DNA from: Fodinibius sp964490705 | GTDB lineage: Bacteria > Bacteroidota > Rhodothermia > Balneolales > Balneolaceae | Direction of reading: 5' to 3' | Length of the DNA: 64,000 nt | Assembly (NCBI GenBank): GCA_964490705.1 | Contig: CAZBCG010000012.1 | Span: forward strand, 20,575-84,574 | Notes under the pieces: generated by a model | Database searches by the model: none | Seen by the model: the letters and a program-made list of their open reading frames with translations, nothing else | What the model was told of the DNA's origin: nothing | Translations under genes and position numbers: made by a program | In this document: piece after piece, positions 9,361 through 17,828 of the stretch | Layout: every line of letters begins with the position of its first letter | Numbering within the stretch: the first letter of the stretch is position 1

Positions 9361-10632
9361 ATGATATCCAAGCCGGCTAACGCTCTACGTTATACTGCAT
9401 TTTTGGTGATCGCATTTCTGATAGCAAGTTGCGGAACTTCGGAAGATTTTTCGGGCTTTTCGTATGATCCCGAAGGTGCAACCGTCACCACTGATAAGCA
9501 AATCGAACTTCAACACCGCCGTCGCATCGGCGTTGACAGTGGCAGCATTTGGGTGAGTAACGAATTTTCCGGCGCCCGCATGAACGACTTCTACAAAGTA
9601 AGTGATTCGCTGTACCGCGTGGTGATTACACCCGAAAATCATCCCGTTAATAACAGTCCGTGGTATGCCTTCAAAATCTGGAGCGATACCGCTCGTACTA
9701 TTAATCTACAGCTGCAGTACCAACATGGCGATCATCGGTATATTCCAAAATTAAGCAGCGACGGCACACACTGGCAGCGCATTGATTCCACCCAATTTCG
9801 GGAAGATACCACCGCCGGCATCGCAACGCTTACGCTTGATCTCAATCAGCAAAAACGCTGGGTTTCGGCGCAAGAGCTGGTTACCATGGATAAATATCAG
9901 CAGTGGGCAGACTCATTGGCTACAGCAAGTTACGTTTCACTGGATACGGTGGGCTATTCACACCAGCAACGACCAATCACAAAAATGACCATTTCGGAAG
10001 TGCCCGAATCTGAACCGCGCGGCGTAATGATTATTACCGGACGCTTGCATCCGCCTGAGGTGACCGGCGCGCTGGCTTCTCAACATTTTTTAAATGAGGT
10101 GAGCTCCGACACTGAACTGGCATCGGAATTCAGGAAATCGTTTGAAGTGTGGGCATATCCGCTGGCCAACCCCGACGGCGTGCAGCAGGGGCACTGGCGA
10201 CACAATGCGGGTGGTGTCGATCTGAACCGCGACTGGCAGGCATTCAATCAGCCGGAAACGCGGGCTATTCGGGATGACCTGCTACCGCTGCAAAATGACA
10301 GTCTGCGCACGGTCTTTTACGGGATTGATTTCCACTCGACGGACGAAAATATCTTCTACCCCATTGAGCGGAAAGTTAAAACATTTCCCGATGATTTTAC
10401 CTATCGGTGGATCGATTCCCTAAAAAAGGAGTTCCCCGATAATCCGATGGCCGTCGAGCCTTTCGATACGAGTTCGCCCATCACCAAAAACTGGATTTAC
10501 CACACCTTTGGGGCCGATGCAGTGACCTACGAACTCAACGACCAAGCCGACCGCGACAGCATTCGTGCCATAAGTCGAGAAAGTGCCCAGATTATTATGC
10601 GACAATTGTTAGAGGTTAAGCAGGATCAATAG
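9361..10632 (+). CDS. M14-family zinc carboxypeptidase, predicted lipoprotein
   Basis: The ATG at 9361 is chosen because it opens directly into a lipoprotein signal (hydrophobic stretch then LIASC, lipid-attachment Cys about residue 24). A longer frame from the TTG at 9241 only adds 40 residues before it. The mature part has an N-terminal beta-rich region (about residues 30-190) and a peptidase M14 domain. Zinc ligands are HPPE (GRLHPPEVTG) and the His in GIDFHSTDE; the substrate site includes NPDG and GVDLNRDW, and the catalytic Glu is in TYELND. It should remove C-terminal residues or act on peptidoglycan peptides at the cell envelope. About 423 residues. Substrate unknown. Confidence 0.9.
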   Translation: MISKPANALRYTAFLVIAFLIASCGTSEDFSGFSYDPEGATVTTDKQIELQHRRRIGVDSGSIWVSNEFSGARMNDFYKVSDSLYRVVITPENHPVNNSPWYAFKIWSDTARTINLQLQYQHGDHRYIPKLSSDGTHWQRIDSTQFREDTTAGIATLTLDLNQQKRWVSAQELVTMDKYQQWADSLATASYVSLDTVGYSHQQRPITKMTISEVPESEPRGVMIITGRLHPPEVTGALASQHFLNEVSSDTELASEFRKSFEVWAYPLANPDGVQQGHWRHNAGGVDLNRDWQAFNQPETRAIRDDLLPLQNDSLRTVFYGIDFHSTDENIFYPIERKVKTFPDDFTYRWIDSLKKEFPDNPMAVEPFDTSSPITKNWIYHTFGADAVTYELNDQADRDSIRAISRESAQIIMRQLLEVKQDQ

Positions 10633-10645
10633 GTGTTTTTCTGAG

Positions 10646-10672
10646 AGATCCTGAAACAAGTTCAGGATAACA
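10646..10672. repeat. REP-like hairpin, left copy flanking the GIY-YIG gene
   Basis: An 8-bp inverted repeat ATCCTGAA / TTCAGGAT around a 5-nt loop (ACAAG). It matches the reverse complement of 11063-11089 at 26 of 27 positions. It lies between the M14 stop and the GIY-YIG stop. Confidence 0.75.
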
Positions 10673-10681
10673 TGAGTAGGC

Positions 10682-10990
10682 TTATTTCATATCATCCCAC
10701 AAATCTTTAAGTGATGAATTATTCTTTTTAATCAGGTTCAACTTCCATTCACGACGCCAATTTTTAAACTGTTTTTCTCGCTGTATCGCTTCATTAATGT
10801 TAGGATATTTCTCAACATGCATTAGATATTTTACATTGTATTTTTGTGTAAATGTGCTACCCTTTCCCAACCTATGTTGCCCGACTCGGTCAAGTAAATT
10901 ATCAGTCATTCCAACATACAGCACATTTCTATTAAAGTTGGATAAAATGTACACATATCCATTTTTACCTGAATAACTGTGATAACCCAT
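10682..10990 (-). CDS. Single-domain GIY-YIG endonuclease-like protein
   Basis: 102 residues consisting of a GIY-YIG domain and little else: YVYILSN then LYVGMTDNLLDRVGQHR (the GIY and YIG halves with the catalytic Arg), then NEAIQREKQFKNWRREWK with the metal-binding Glu. Stand-alone members (UPF0213/YhbQ-like) are common, but their cellular role is poorly known. The gene is bracketed 10 and 72 bases away by two inverted copies of a 27-bp hairpin repeat, which suggests a link between the nuclease and the repeat. No helix-turn-helix or other targeting domain is present. Confidence 0.88.
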   Translation of the reverse strand: MGYHSYSGKNGYVYILSNFNRNVLYVGMTDNLLDRVGQHRLGKGSTFTQKYNVKYLMHVEKYPNINEAIQREKQFKNWRREWKLNLIKKNNSSLKDLWDDMK

Positions 10991-11062
10991 TTTCTTTGTT
11001 CTTATCTTTCTCTTTAATAGTAAGACCTGTTGAGCCGGAAATTCTTACAAACTAAATTAAAG

Positions 11063-11089
11063 TGTCATCCTGAACTTGTTTCAGGATCT
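11063..11089. repeat. REP-like hairpin, right copy flanking the GIY-YIG gene
   Basis: Inverted copy of 10646-10672 with one mismatch, containing ATCCTGAA and TTCAGGAT around a 5-nt loop. The remaining bases between here and the SCO1 gene hold no gene. A TATAAT-like string occurs near 11144 but is not firmly a promoter. Confidence 0.75.
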
Positions 11090-11251
11090 ATATCATATAA
11101 TTTCGGTTCGCTTATACTTCACATTTACTTAACTTTCATTTGCTATAATCACGCTGAAAAATCTGCTCGGCTCTGAGTTTGATATCCATCGCTCCACGCT
11201 GGAATTCGAATTTAAACCGTGTGAAGAACACGCCGAAAGTCCCTGTAATTA

Positions 11252-11845
11252 ATGAAAAGCACCTTTTTACAAACACTAACTCTTGTTGGCACACTACTCA
11301 TTGTAATGAGTTGCCAGAGTGGACCCGAACCGCTGTACGACATCAGCGATCAATCGTATCAGCTTGTCAACACCGACAGTACAGCCGTTGATTTTCCCGG
11401 TGATCTCGACGGGAATATCGCGGTCATCAGCTTTATTTTCACCCACTGCCCGGATGTGTGTCCCGTCATCACGGCGAACATGAAAAACATCCAGCGCGAG
11501 CTGGATGATACGACCGGCATTCAGTTTATTGAAATCAGTTTTGATCCCGAACGTGATACACCGTCGGTACTTAAGGATTACAAAAACCTGTATCAGCTGA
11601 ACAATCAGTTTTCAATGCTGACGGGTGATACCACAACGGTCAATACACTGTTGGATAAGCTGGAGATTGTTGCAGTCAAAACAGAACCTGATTCTGCCTC
11701 TCAAAAAACCGGCAATTACAACATGCGACACTCCAACACCATCTACCTGATGGATGAAAACAGCAAGATTCGCGCAGAATATCCGGCCAGTCGGGTACCG
11801 CCGAAGCATGTAATTGAAGACATTAATTTTTTACGTAATCAATGA
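11252..11845 (+). CDS. SCO1/SenC-family copper-binding thioredoxin-fold lipoprotein
   Basis: 197 residues. A lipoprotein signal ends in LLIVMSC. The SCO copper site is complete: CPDVC (THCPDVCPV, near residue 70) and the distal His in NMRHSNTIYL (near residue 156). SCO proteins deliver Cu to the CuA site of cytochrome c oxidase or reduce it, on the periplasmic face. The stop overlaps the start of the PCuAC gene by four bases (ATGA), so the two are translated together and probably hand copper from one to the other. No oxidase genes lie in the window. Confidence 0.93.
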   Translation: MKSTFLQTLTLVGTLLIVMSCQSGPEPLYDISDQSYQLVNTDSTAVDFPGDLDGNIAVISFIFTHCPDVCPVITANMKNIQRELDDTTGIQFIEISFDPERDTPSVLKDYKNLYQLNNQFSMLTGDTTTVNTLLDKLEIVAVKTEPDSASQKTGNYNMRHSNTIYLMDENSKIRAEYPASRVPPKHVIEDINFLRNQ

Positions 11846-12318
11846 TCAGATTTAGAAACAGCATTGGAATTCTAATCTTGAGCTGCCTCTTATTTATAAA
11901 TTGCGGTTCAGAATCAAATTCCAATGAGAAAAAACAAGACGAAGAAATATTGGGCAAAGTTGAACTCTCGGACGGCTGGGCACGTCCCGGTACCAAGGGC
12001 CAAACCGGCGGAGCCTACCTCACTATTGCCAACGGCACGGCCTCGTCCGATACACTAGTCGCAGTAAATAGTACGGCGGCTCAATCAGCTGAAATCCACC
12101 GAACAGTACAACATGATGACGGCACGATGAGCATGCAGCGGGCCGGACAACAAGTGATAGCCCCCGCCACAAGTCTTGAACTCAAACCCGGCGGACTTCA
12201 TATTATGCTGATGAACCTCAACCGTGATCTTACAGTTGGCGACTCGCTTTCGTTAACACTACGATTCAGCAGAGTGGGTCCCAAATCAATTACAGTGCCC
12301 GTGCAACTTCAACAATAA
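11842..12318 (+). CDS. PCuAC-type periplasmic copper chaperone lipoprotein
   Basis: 158 residues with a lipoprotein signal (LLFINC). The PCuAC ligand set is present: His in AEIHRTV, Met in DDGTMSMQR, and the H-x-M pair in GGLHIMLM. PCuAC proteins bind Cu(I) in the periplasm and load the SCO/cytochrome oxidase CuA site. The four-base overlap with the preceding SCO1 gene supports a joint job in oxidase copper insertion. Confidence 0.93.
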   Translation: MIRFRNSIGILILSCLLFINCGSESNSNEKKQDEEILGKVELSDGWARPGTKGQTGGAYLTIANGTASSDTLVAVNSTAAQSAEIHRTVQHDDGTMSMQRAGQQVIAPATSLELKPGGLHIMLMNLNRDLTVGDSLSLTLRFSRVGPKSITVPVQLQQ

Positions 12319-12427
12319 CTGATGCAGTGCTGTTAGCTACCGGTTTTTGGTGGATTTACAACCTTCCCCTCCTTTTCGTATGAATGGGTATGATGGCAAT
12401 CAAAGGATAGCCTCATGTTGCTAGTAT

Positions 12428-12451
12428 GTTTCAAGCGTGGACGCTTGAAAC
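12428..12451. terminator. Perfect hairpin downstream of the PCuAC gene
   Basis: GTTTCAAGCGT, a GG centre, then ACGCTTGAAAC: an 11-bp perfect stem 110 bases after the PCuAC stop. No T-run follows on the plus strand, so termination is uncertain. It may instead be a dispersed palindrome. Confidence 0.4.
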
Positions 12452-12488
12452 AGTGGTCGTGGAAGGCTAATAAAAGCAATCAAAAAAG

Positions 12489-12519
12489 AACATGGCAAGT
12501 TTTGAAAACTTGCCATGTT
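12489..12519 (-). terminator. Perfect 15-bp hairpin after the phosphatase gene
   Basis: AACATGGCAAGTTTT pairs perfectly with its complement around a single central base. It begins 14 bases beyond the phosphatase stop on the minus strand and is followed there by a short T-run (CTTTTTTG). It probably ends transcription from both convergent genes. Confidence 0.6.
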
Positions 12520-12533
12520 TATAAGAGACTTAT

Positions 12534-14186
12534 TTACTCTTCAAACTGGAGCACATTAGCAGGCGATCCGCTGGGAAATTCAATGCTGAGCATATCGGAA
12601 ATGGTGGGTGCAATTTGTGGAATTACAGTACGGCGGGACGTTTCTCCCTGCGGCACATTCCATCCGTAAAACAGCAGCGGCACGTGCGTATCATAATTAT
12701 AAATGGATGAGTGAGAGGTGCCGGTAGGATAATCAGAATCAAGCCAGCCCGACTTTAACTGGATATACACATCGCCCGAACGATCGTATTGAAATCCACG
12801 CTGGTATAATGCCTGCTGACCGTCGGCGTAGTCTTTCGTCTGGAAGTTATGGGCTGTATTGGTGGACAAAACGCCCTCGAACTGCAACAGATAATCAGCT
12901 GCTTTGGCTTGCATTTTCTGCAGTGAGTGCCCCTTTTCGGCAATTAGATCCCGATTCAAATACACCTGCTGATTCGCATAACTTTCGATCCATTCATGCT
13001 GACCGTACTCTTCTTTTAAAAACGAAGAGAGCTGCGTTACAACGGTATCACTGTCAAAATAGCCGCCCGGCAATCCTTTGTCGATCAGCTCCTGGGGTAC
13101 ATCCACGACTCCATGATCTGAGGTAAGCGTCACCAAATAATTTCCTTTACCCACTTTTTTATCCAAATAACTTAGTAGATCTGACAAGTCGCGGTCGAGG
13201 CGGGCGTAGGTATCGGCCAGCTCAATTGAGTTCGGTCCATATTGGTGCCCCACATAATCGGTGGATGAAAAGCTAATGGCTAAGAAATCGGTCGTTCGAT
13301 CTGCTCCCAGCTGCTCCCCGTCAATTGCATTTTTAGCCAATTCTTTGATGAGTGTGTTCCCAAACGGCGTAGCATTAACAATACCGTATTCATCTCCGCG
13401 ATTGGCTTTTAAATTATGCGGAAAAACCGGAGCATCCTCATTCTCGAACGTCCCCTCATAAGGCGTATCATCGGCATTGCTTTCGGCGTATTGTTCCATT
13501 GGAAACAGGGTTTCCCACGTACTGTTCGCAAACTCTTTCGCTAATCCAGCTTCGTTAAAATCCTTTAGCCACTGCGGCAGTTCTGAGACATATTTTGAAC
13601 TGCTTATAAAATTACCGCTTTCGCCATGGTACCAGTAGGCCGCATCACCAAGATGTCCAGCCGGCAGCACCGCGCCGCGATCTTTTGATGAAATTGCAAC
13701 TACCTTACTCTCAGAACTGGCTGATTTCAGTTCATCCGTAACAGTCGTACTCAGCAAATTTTTGGGCGACATTTTTCCCGCCTCGCTATCCGTACCTACC
13801 GGCGAAACCGTAGAGTCAGAAACCACATACATGCTCTCATTGATCGACCGATCGTACCACGCATTGCCCACAATACCGTTTATTGAGGGCGTTGTTCCCG
13901 TATAAACAGCTGCGTGACCAGGTCCTGTATAAGTAGGAAAATAGTTGAAGTGATTATTTTTGAAGTTGAATCCTTTATTGACCAGTCGTTTGAATCCACC
14001 TTCGCCGAATTTATCCCAATACTGCGGCAGGTATTCGTATCGCATTTGATCTACCACAATGCCCACCACCAGCTTGGGTCGGTCGGTAAATTCTGAATCG
14101 GAATTCGTGGTTGTTGTCTGACCAAATGCTGATGCGGTAATCAGGATAAGAAAACTCAGCAGTCCAAATGTAAATATTCTCTTCAT
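12534..14186 (-). CDS. PafA-like alkaline phosphatase superfamily enzyme
   Basis: 550 residues. A signal peptide (ILITASAFGQ) is followed by an alkaline phosphatase-superfamily domain. The residues that define PafA-type monoesterases are present: metal Asp in GIVVDQMRYEYL, Thr nucleophile in TYTGPGHAAV, the Lys/Arg pair in SSKDRGAVLPAGH, metal Asp and His in STDYVGHQYG, Asp-His in TSDHGVVD, and the late His in YDTHVPLLF. PafA-like enzymes release phosphate from organic esters in the periplasm, often constitutively rather than under Pho control. A Thr nucleophile plus the Lys/Arg pair argues against a phosphodiesterase. It is transcribed alone. Confidence 0.92.
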   Translation of the reverse strand: MKRIFTFGLLSFLILITASAFGQTTTTNSDSEFTDRPKLVVGIVVDQMRYEYLPQYWDKFGEGGFKRLVNKGFNFKNNHFNYFPTYTGPGHAAVYTGTTPSINGIVGNAWYDRSINESMYVVSDSTVSPVGTDSEAGKMSPKNLLSTTVTDELKSASSESKVVAISSKDRGAVLPAGHLGDAAYWYHGESGNFISSSKYVSELPQWLKDFNEAGLAKEFANSTWETLFPMEQYAESNADDTPYEGTFENEDAPVFPHNLKANRGDEYGIVNATPFGNTLIKELAKNAIDGEQLGADRTTDFLAISFSSTDYVGHQYGPNSIELADTYARLDRDLSDLLSYLDKKVGKGNYLVTLTSDHGVVDVPQELIDKGLPGGYFDSDTVVTQLSSFLKEEYGQHEWIESYANQQVYLNRDLIAEKGHSLQKMQAKAADYLLQFEGVLSTNTAHNFQTKDYADGQQALYQRGFQYDRSGDVYIQLKSGWLDSDYPTGTSHSSIYNYDTHVPLLFYGWNVPQGETSRRTVIPQIAPTISDMLSIEFPSGSPANVLQFEE

Positions 14187-14283
14187 TGTAAAAAGGTTTA
14201 TGATTTTTTATTGTGCTGTTAACATAAGTAATGAGCCGGTGTTACCGAATTACCTGTCTATTAATTTTGACAGGCAACCAGCC

Positions 14284-14736
14284 TTACAACCACCGTCGCA
14301 CTTCTGATTTATATTCTCGAAATTCGTCTCCAAATTTTTGTTCCAGTGCTTCCTCTTCGGGGATGATCTGCAGGTAATGAATATACAGAATAAAAATGGG
14401 CGCGACGCTGAGCATCAACAGATCACCCAAATAAAAACCTACGGAAATCATAATACTGACCAGTGCTACATACATGGGATTACGCGAAAAGCGATAAATA
14501 CCGGTTTGCACCAAGGTTGAAACTCGTTCTGCGCTGTGAGGATCAATGGTGGTAGAGGCTTTGTAGAATTCCCACATTCCGAGTGCGCCACATAAAATGC
14601 CAAACCAGAAAAACGCATTCGCCACTATACGGTGACCGTTAAAATCAAGCAATCCCACGGGAACGTACCGTTCTAACACCAGCATCATCGCGACGAAAAA
14701 AATCATGATCAGTGCCGGCGGAAGTTTGAGCTTCAT
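14284..14736 (-). CDS. Isoprenylcysteine carboxyl methyltransferase (ICMT)-like membrane methyltransferase
   Basis: 150 residues with four or five membrane segments. The ICMT/PEMT signature is in the second half: LVQTGIYRFSRNPMYVAL followed by IPEEEALEQKFGDEFREYKS and a terminal VRRW. Bacterial members are SAM-dependent membrane methyltransferases of mostly unknown substrate. The gene starts seven bases after the stop of the sterol-desaturase remnant, so it was probably the second gene of a lipid-modifying operon that has lost its first member. Confidence 0.85.
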   Translation of the reverse strand: MKLKLPPALIMIFFVAMMLVLERYVPVGLLDFNGHRIVANAFFWFGILCGALGMWEFYKASTTIDPHSAERVSTLVQTGIYRFSRNPMYVALVSIMISVGFYLGDLLMLSVAPIFILYIHYLQIIPEEEALEQKFGDEFREYKSEVRRWL

Positions 14737-14742
14737 TTGTGT

Positions 14743-14988
14743 CTAATCGTCTTTGTTCTGTTTTCCTTTTCGAAAGGGCATCACAAATAATCCTTTGATC
14801 TGACGATCTTCATCAGAATCAAATTCATCGAGCCCGATGCGTAAGGTATCCAATGGGTTGTGAAGGCGAAAGGTTTTTCCAAGGCGATCCCAAAAGAAAA
14901 ACAGGGAGCTGTAATTGGAGTCAGTTTCGGGTTGCCAACGGGATGGACAACACGATGAAATTACCTGCGGTTCTTTTGAGGTTTGACT
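14743..14988 (-). pseudogene. Remnant of a sterol desaturase/fatty acid hydroxylase (C-terminal end only)
   Basis: On the minus strand the frame reads RWQPETDSNYSSLFFFWDRL, then GKTFRLHNPLDTLRIGLDEF, ending in a Lys-rich tail before the stop at 14743. This is the C-terminal signature of the sterol desaturase superfamily, where a His-rich block (HRVHHSR) normally precedes the QPETDSNYG part. Here the block is garbled: HRV appears in another frame and one base appears missing around 14948-14960, with a stop a few codons further up. Everything upstream is replaced by the hairpin repeat at 14993-15038. The frame runs into the ICMT gene seven bases later. Confidence 0.75.
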
Positions 14989-14992
14989 TTAC

Positions 14993-15038
14993 AGATCCTG
15001 AAACCCCGATGGTCGGGACACGGCAAGTTCAGGATGAA
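14993..15038. repeat. REP-like hairpin variant with inner stem
   Basis: The same outer arms as the GIY-YIG-flanking repeats (ATCCTGAA and TTCAGGAT) enclose a second hairpin CCCGA / TCGGG. It abuts the broken 5' end of the sterol-desaturase remnant. Confidence 0.65.
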
Positions 15039-15058
15039 CTGTATTTAGAGAAGATAAA

Positions 15059-15460
15059 TTACTCGCTCGATTCAAAACCTGCATCCACCAAATCCTGGTA
15101 ACCGCCAACATTATGCACCTTGGTAAAACCGTTTTGCTCCATCAGCTTTTTTGCCTTGCCACTGCGATTGCCTGAGCGACAATACAAGTAGTAGGTTTCA
15201 TCTTTATTCAGGCTATCCAGTTTGGACTTAAATTCGCCGGACATCACGTTAAAATTGTGCTTCGCTTTTTGAAGATGACCGCTGGCATATTCCTCGGGCG
15301 TGCGCACATCAATGATAGTGCCCGCATCTTCGGTAAGCTGTTCTTGAAATTTGTTTGGTGACAGTATCGTATCGGTTTGTTGTCCACCGGAAAAATAAAA
15401 GAACCCGGCTGCTATGGCCAATACAATAACCGCGATGATTAATATGGTGTTCATCTTCAT
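15059..15460 (-). CDS. Membrane-anchored single-domain rhodanese
   Basis: 133 residues. An N-terminal hydrophobic segment (residues 5-24) acts as anchor or signal, followed by one rhodanese domain with the active Cys loop YCRSGNRSG (Cys near residue 93). It should move sulfane sulfur on the periplasmic side. It is the last gene of a minus-strand sulfur operon, 15 bases after TauE, and probably shares the persulfide pathway with the fusion protein upstream. Confidence 0.9.
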   Translation of the reverse strand: MKMNTILIIAVIVLAIAAGFFYFSGGQQTDTILSPNKFQEQLTEDAGTIIDVRTPEEYASGHLQKAKHNFNVMSGEFKSKLDSLNKDETYYLYCRSGNRSGKAKKLMEQNGFTKVHNVGGYQDLVDAGFESSE

Positions 15461-15475
15461 ATCTATAACATTTTA

Positions 15476-16237
15476 TTACACATTCATATAGATGATATAG
15501 CTACCCATCAGGATAAGAAACACAGCAAAGCCCTTCTTTAGTTTCTCGCTGGATATCTTTTGTCCCACCGTTCGGCCAACCAGGCTCCCGACGGCCCCAA
15601 TCAAACTAAATACGAGAATAAGATGCCAGTTCATTGACATGTCTAGATTAGCTAGTACTTCCATATATTTATAGAATCCGCTGAAGCTCTTGAGAGCAAT
15701 AATCAGAAGACTCGTGCCTACAGCCAAGCTCATGGGCAACCCGCCCAAAATTACCAGCGCGGGCACAATTAGAAAACCGCCACCGACGCCAACCAATCCG
15801 GTTAGGATGCCCACAGCCAATCCTTCCAGGACAATTTTCCACCATGCGTGAGAGATTTCAATTTCGCCCGCAACATTCGGCTTTTTCTTTTTATCCCGAA
15901 ACATCATGACGGCTGCTACCAGCATAACTACTGCAAACAAGATCAGCTGAAAAGTGCCAGAGACAAATTCCGCAATCATGGCGCCGGCATAGGTTCCGGC
16001 CATGGCCGGTAATCCAAATAGAATTACACTCCGCCAGTGAACCTGTTGCTTTAAAGCGTATGGAATAAATCCGGCAAAGCTGATGGCTCCAACAATACCC
16101 AGTGATTCTGCGATAGCTACTTTTTCCTGTTCGCCGGCCAAATAAATAAGTACCGGCACGGTCAGGATTGATCCCCCGGACCCTAACAGGCCAAGCGATA
16201 ATCCCACCATTAATGCGCCAATCCAGGCTAAAATCAT
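15476..16237 (-). CDS. TauE/SafE (TSUP) family membrane transporter
   Basis: 253 residues with about eight hydrophobic segments and the repeated GLGLLGSGGSIL- and GLVGVGGGFLIVPALV-type glycine motifs of the TSUP family. Members move sulfite, thiosulfate, sulfoacetate or related anions across the inner membrane. Located nine bases after the persulfide-dioxygenase fusion and just before the rhodanese, it most likely exports sulfite or handles thiosulfate. Substrate is inferred from neighbours. Confidence 0.9.
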   Translation of the reverse strand: MILAWIGALMVGLSLGLLGSGGSILTVPVLIYLAGEQEKVAIAESLGIVGAISFAGFIPYALKQQVHWRSVILFGLPAMAGTYAGAMIAEFVSGTFQLILFAVVMLVAAVMMFRDKKKKPNVAGEIEISHAWWKIVLEGLAVGILTGLVGVGGGFLIVPALVILGGLPMSLAVGTSLLIIALKSFSGFYKYMEVLANLDMSMNWHLILVFSLIGAVGSLVGRTVGQKISSEKLKKGFAVFLILMGSYIIYMNV

Positions 16238-16246
16238 AGCGATAGT

Positions 16247-17665
16247 CTATTTTTCGGTAGTCTGTTTAGAGACTTTATTACCATGTTGTTGCTGCCAGTT
16301 GGCAAACAGATCATCTACCCACTGCACGTTGAATCCCTCTTTGGTCAACAATCCACTGGCGTAGGATGCGCGCGTGCCGCCCGCACAATGCACCAGCAAG
16401 GTCTTGTCGCGCGGCAGCTCATCCAGGTGATCAGCCAGGCGTGTATGCGCTATATTGATGGCGCCGGGCACATTACTCTCTGCAAATTCAGTCGCTTTCC
16501 GGACATCCAGCACTTGCGCCCCCTCCTGATTTCGCAGCTGTTCAACAGCATCAAAGTCGATTGCCGTAATAGTAGAAAGATCGTGATCCCAGTTGCTGAG
16601 CATCTGCGGCGTGGCATAGCCAACGATATGATCCAGGCCTACACGCACCAAATCGCGGACGGCTTCTTCGAGGTGTTGTTCATCAATAATGAGATAAATT
16701 TCCTCCTCAGCATCCGCATAGGAACCTGCAATGGTATTAAAATTGCTATCCAATATTGCCAGTAATGCCCCCGGAAGATGACCGTTCATGTAGTGCTCAG
16801 CTTCTCGGGTATCAATGATGAGTCCTTCGCGTTCAGTTATGTTCGTAATACTCATTTTCTCAGGTTGTGGGAGCGTACCCAATACCGCCGGACCTTCTTT
16901 GTTTACCTTTTTCATGCGTCCAAAGTAGAGCGGCGGCTCGGGCTGCCCATCCAGGATAAAATCCACAAATTCGTTCTCGCTGGTGGCGGCTTTAAAGGCG
17001 GGACTAAATCGCAGCTCATATCCCACCGTTGATTCCGGTACGGCGCCGAGCGCTTTTCCGCAGGCACTGCCCGATCCGTGCCCCGGCCAAACCTGTAAAT
17101 ACTCGGGCAAATCTTTGAATTCCTCTACTGACTTGTAGAGCTCCTGCGCAGCCGGCTTCATTGCTCCCTCTTGGCCGGCAGCCGTTTCCAGCAGATCAGG
17201 GCGACCGACATCACCTACAAATACAAAATCACCGGTCAAAATTCCCATCGGCTTATCGGTAGCTGCCCTATCGGTTACCAAAAAACTAACCGATTCGGGC
17301 GTATGTCCCGGGGTATGCAATACATCAAACTTGATATTGCCGACACTAAATGTGTCGCCCTCGGTGGTAAGCCGGTAATTGTAATCGCTGTCGATCAGCC
17401 ACTCGTACTTCCAGTCGGCACCGCCTTCGTCAGAGGCATAGATGTTTACGCCCTGTTCGGCCAGTTCCCGCAATCCCGATACATAATCGGCGTGGATATG
17501 TGTATCGGCGGCGGCCGTAATTTGCAAACCTTCTTTTTTGGCAAGTTCGTGATACTGATCCACATCGCGCATGGGATCAATAACAATGGCTTCGCCCGTA
17601 GCTTGACATCCAATCACGTACGAATACTGAGCTAACTTTTTGTCAAAAATCTGTTTGAAATACAT
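16247..17665 (-). CDS. Persulfide dioxygenase-like MBL hydrolase fused to two rhodanese domains
   Basis: 472 residues from the ATG at 17665, chosen over the longer frame because AGGAAAA lies 6-12 bases upstream. The N-terminal metallo-beta-lactamase domain (1-240) has HIHADYVSG, HTPGHTPES, TGDFVFVGDVGRPD and GHGSGSACGKALG, the pattern of ETHE1/BlhA-type persulfide dioxygenases; the usual second-site His is Tyr, tolerable for a mononuclear iron enzyme. The first rhodanese domain (about 265-360) lacks its Cys; the second (about 370-465) has HCAGGTRAS. It should oxidise glutathione- or protein-persulfide to sulfite and pass sulfur to thiosulfate. It heads the rhodanese/TauE operon. Confidence 0.92.
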   Translation of the reverse strand: MYFKQIFDKKLAQYSYVIGCQATGEAIVIDPMRDVDQYHELAKKEGLQITAAADTHIHADYVSGLRELAEQGVNIYASDEGGADWKYEWLIDSDYNYRLTTEGDTFSVGNIKFDVLHTPGHTPESVSFLVTDRAATDKPMGILTGDFVFVGDVGRPDLLETAAGQEGAMKPAAQELYKSVEEFKDLPEYLQVWPGHGSGSACGKALGAVPESTVGYELRFSPAFKAATSENEFVDFILDGQPEPPLYFGRMKKVNKEGPAVLGTLPQPEKMSITNITEREGLIIDTREAEHYMNGHLPGALLAILDSNFNTIAGSYADAEEEIYLIIDEQHLEEAVRDLVRVGLDHIVGYATPQMLSNWDHDLSTITAIDFDAVEQLRNQEGAQVLDVRKATEFAESNVPGAINIAHTRLADHLDELPRDKTLLVHCAGGTRASYASGLLTKEGFNVQWVDDLFANWQQQHGNKVSKQTTEK

Positions 17666-17728
17666 AATAGTTTTCCTATTTGTTACTTCTAAAATCCAGT
17701 TATAACTATTCACATTTCGACTTCATTC

Positions 17729-17818
17729 ATCTGCCTCCCGGCAGATTCTTTGCGCTCAATATGACATCCCCTTCGTCAACTTGAGCACACTTCCAACACC
17801 GTTGGAATATAGTCGAAG
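17729..17818. repeat. Cluster of small hairpins (decayed repeat)
   Basis: ATCTGCC / GGCAGAT (17729-17746) and TTCCAAC / GTTGGAA (17791-17807) are perfect 7-bp stems, the latter inside outer CTTCG / CGAAG arms (17771-17818). It separates the YeeE/YedE genes from the persulfide dioxygenase gene and may attenuate or split the operon. Confidence 0.5.
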
Positions 17819-17828
17819 ATTTTGCTTT

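Noticed and set aside
12415..12669. 84-codon plus-strand frame after the PCuAC gene
   Set aside because: It spans two palindromes and the antisense 3' end of the phosphatase gene; no coding features.
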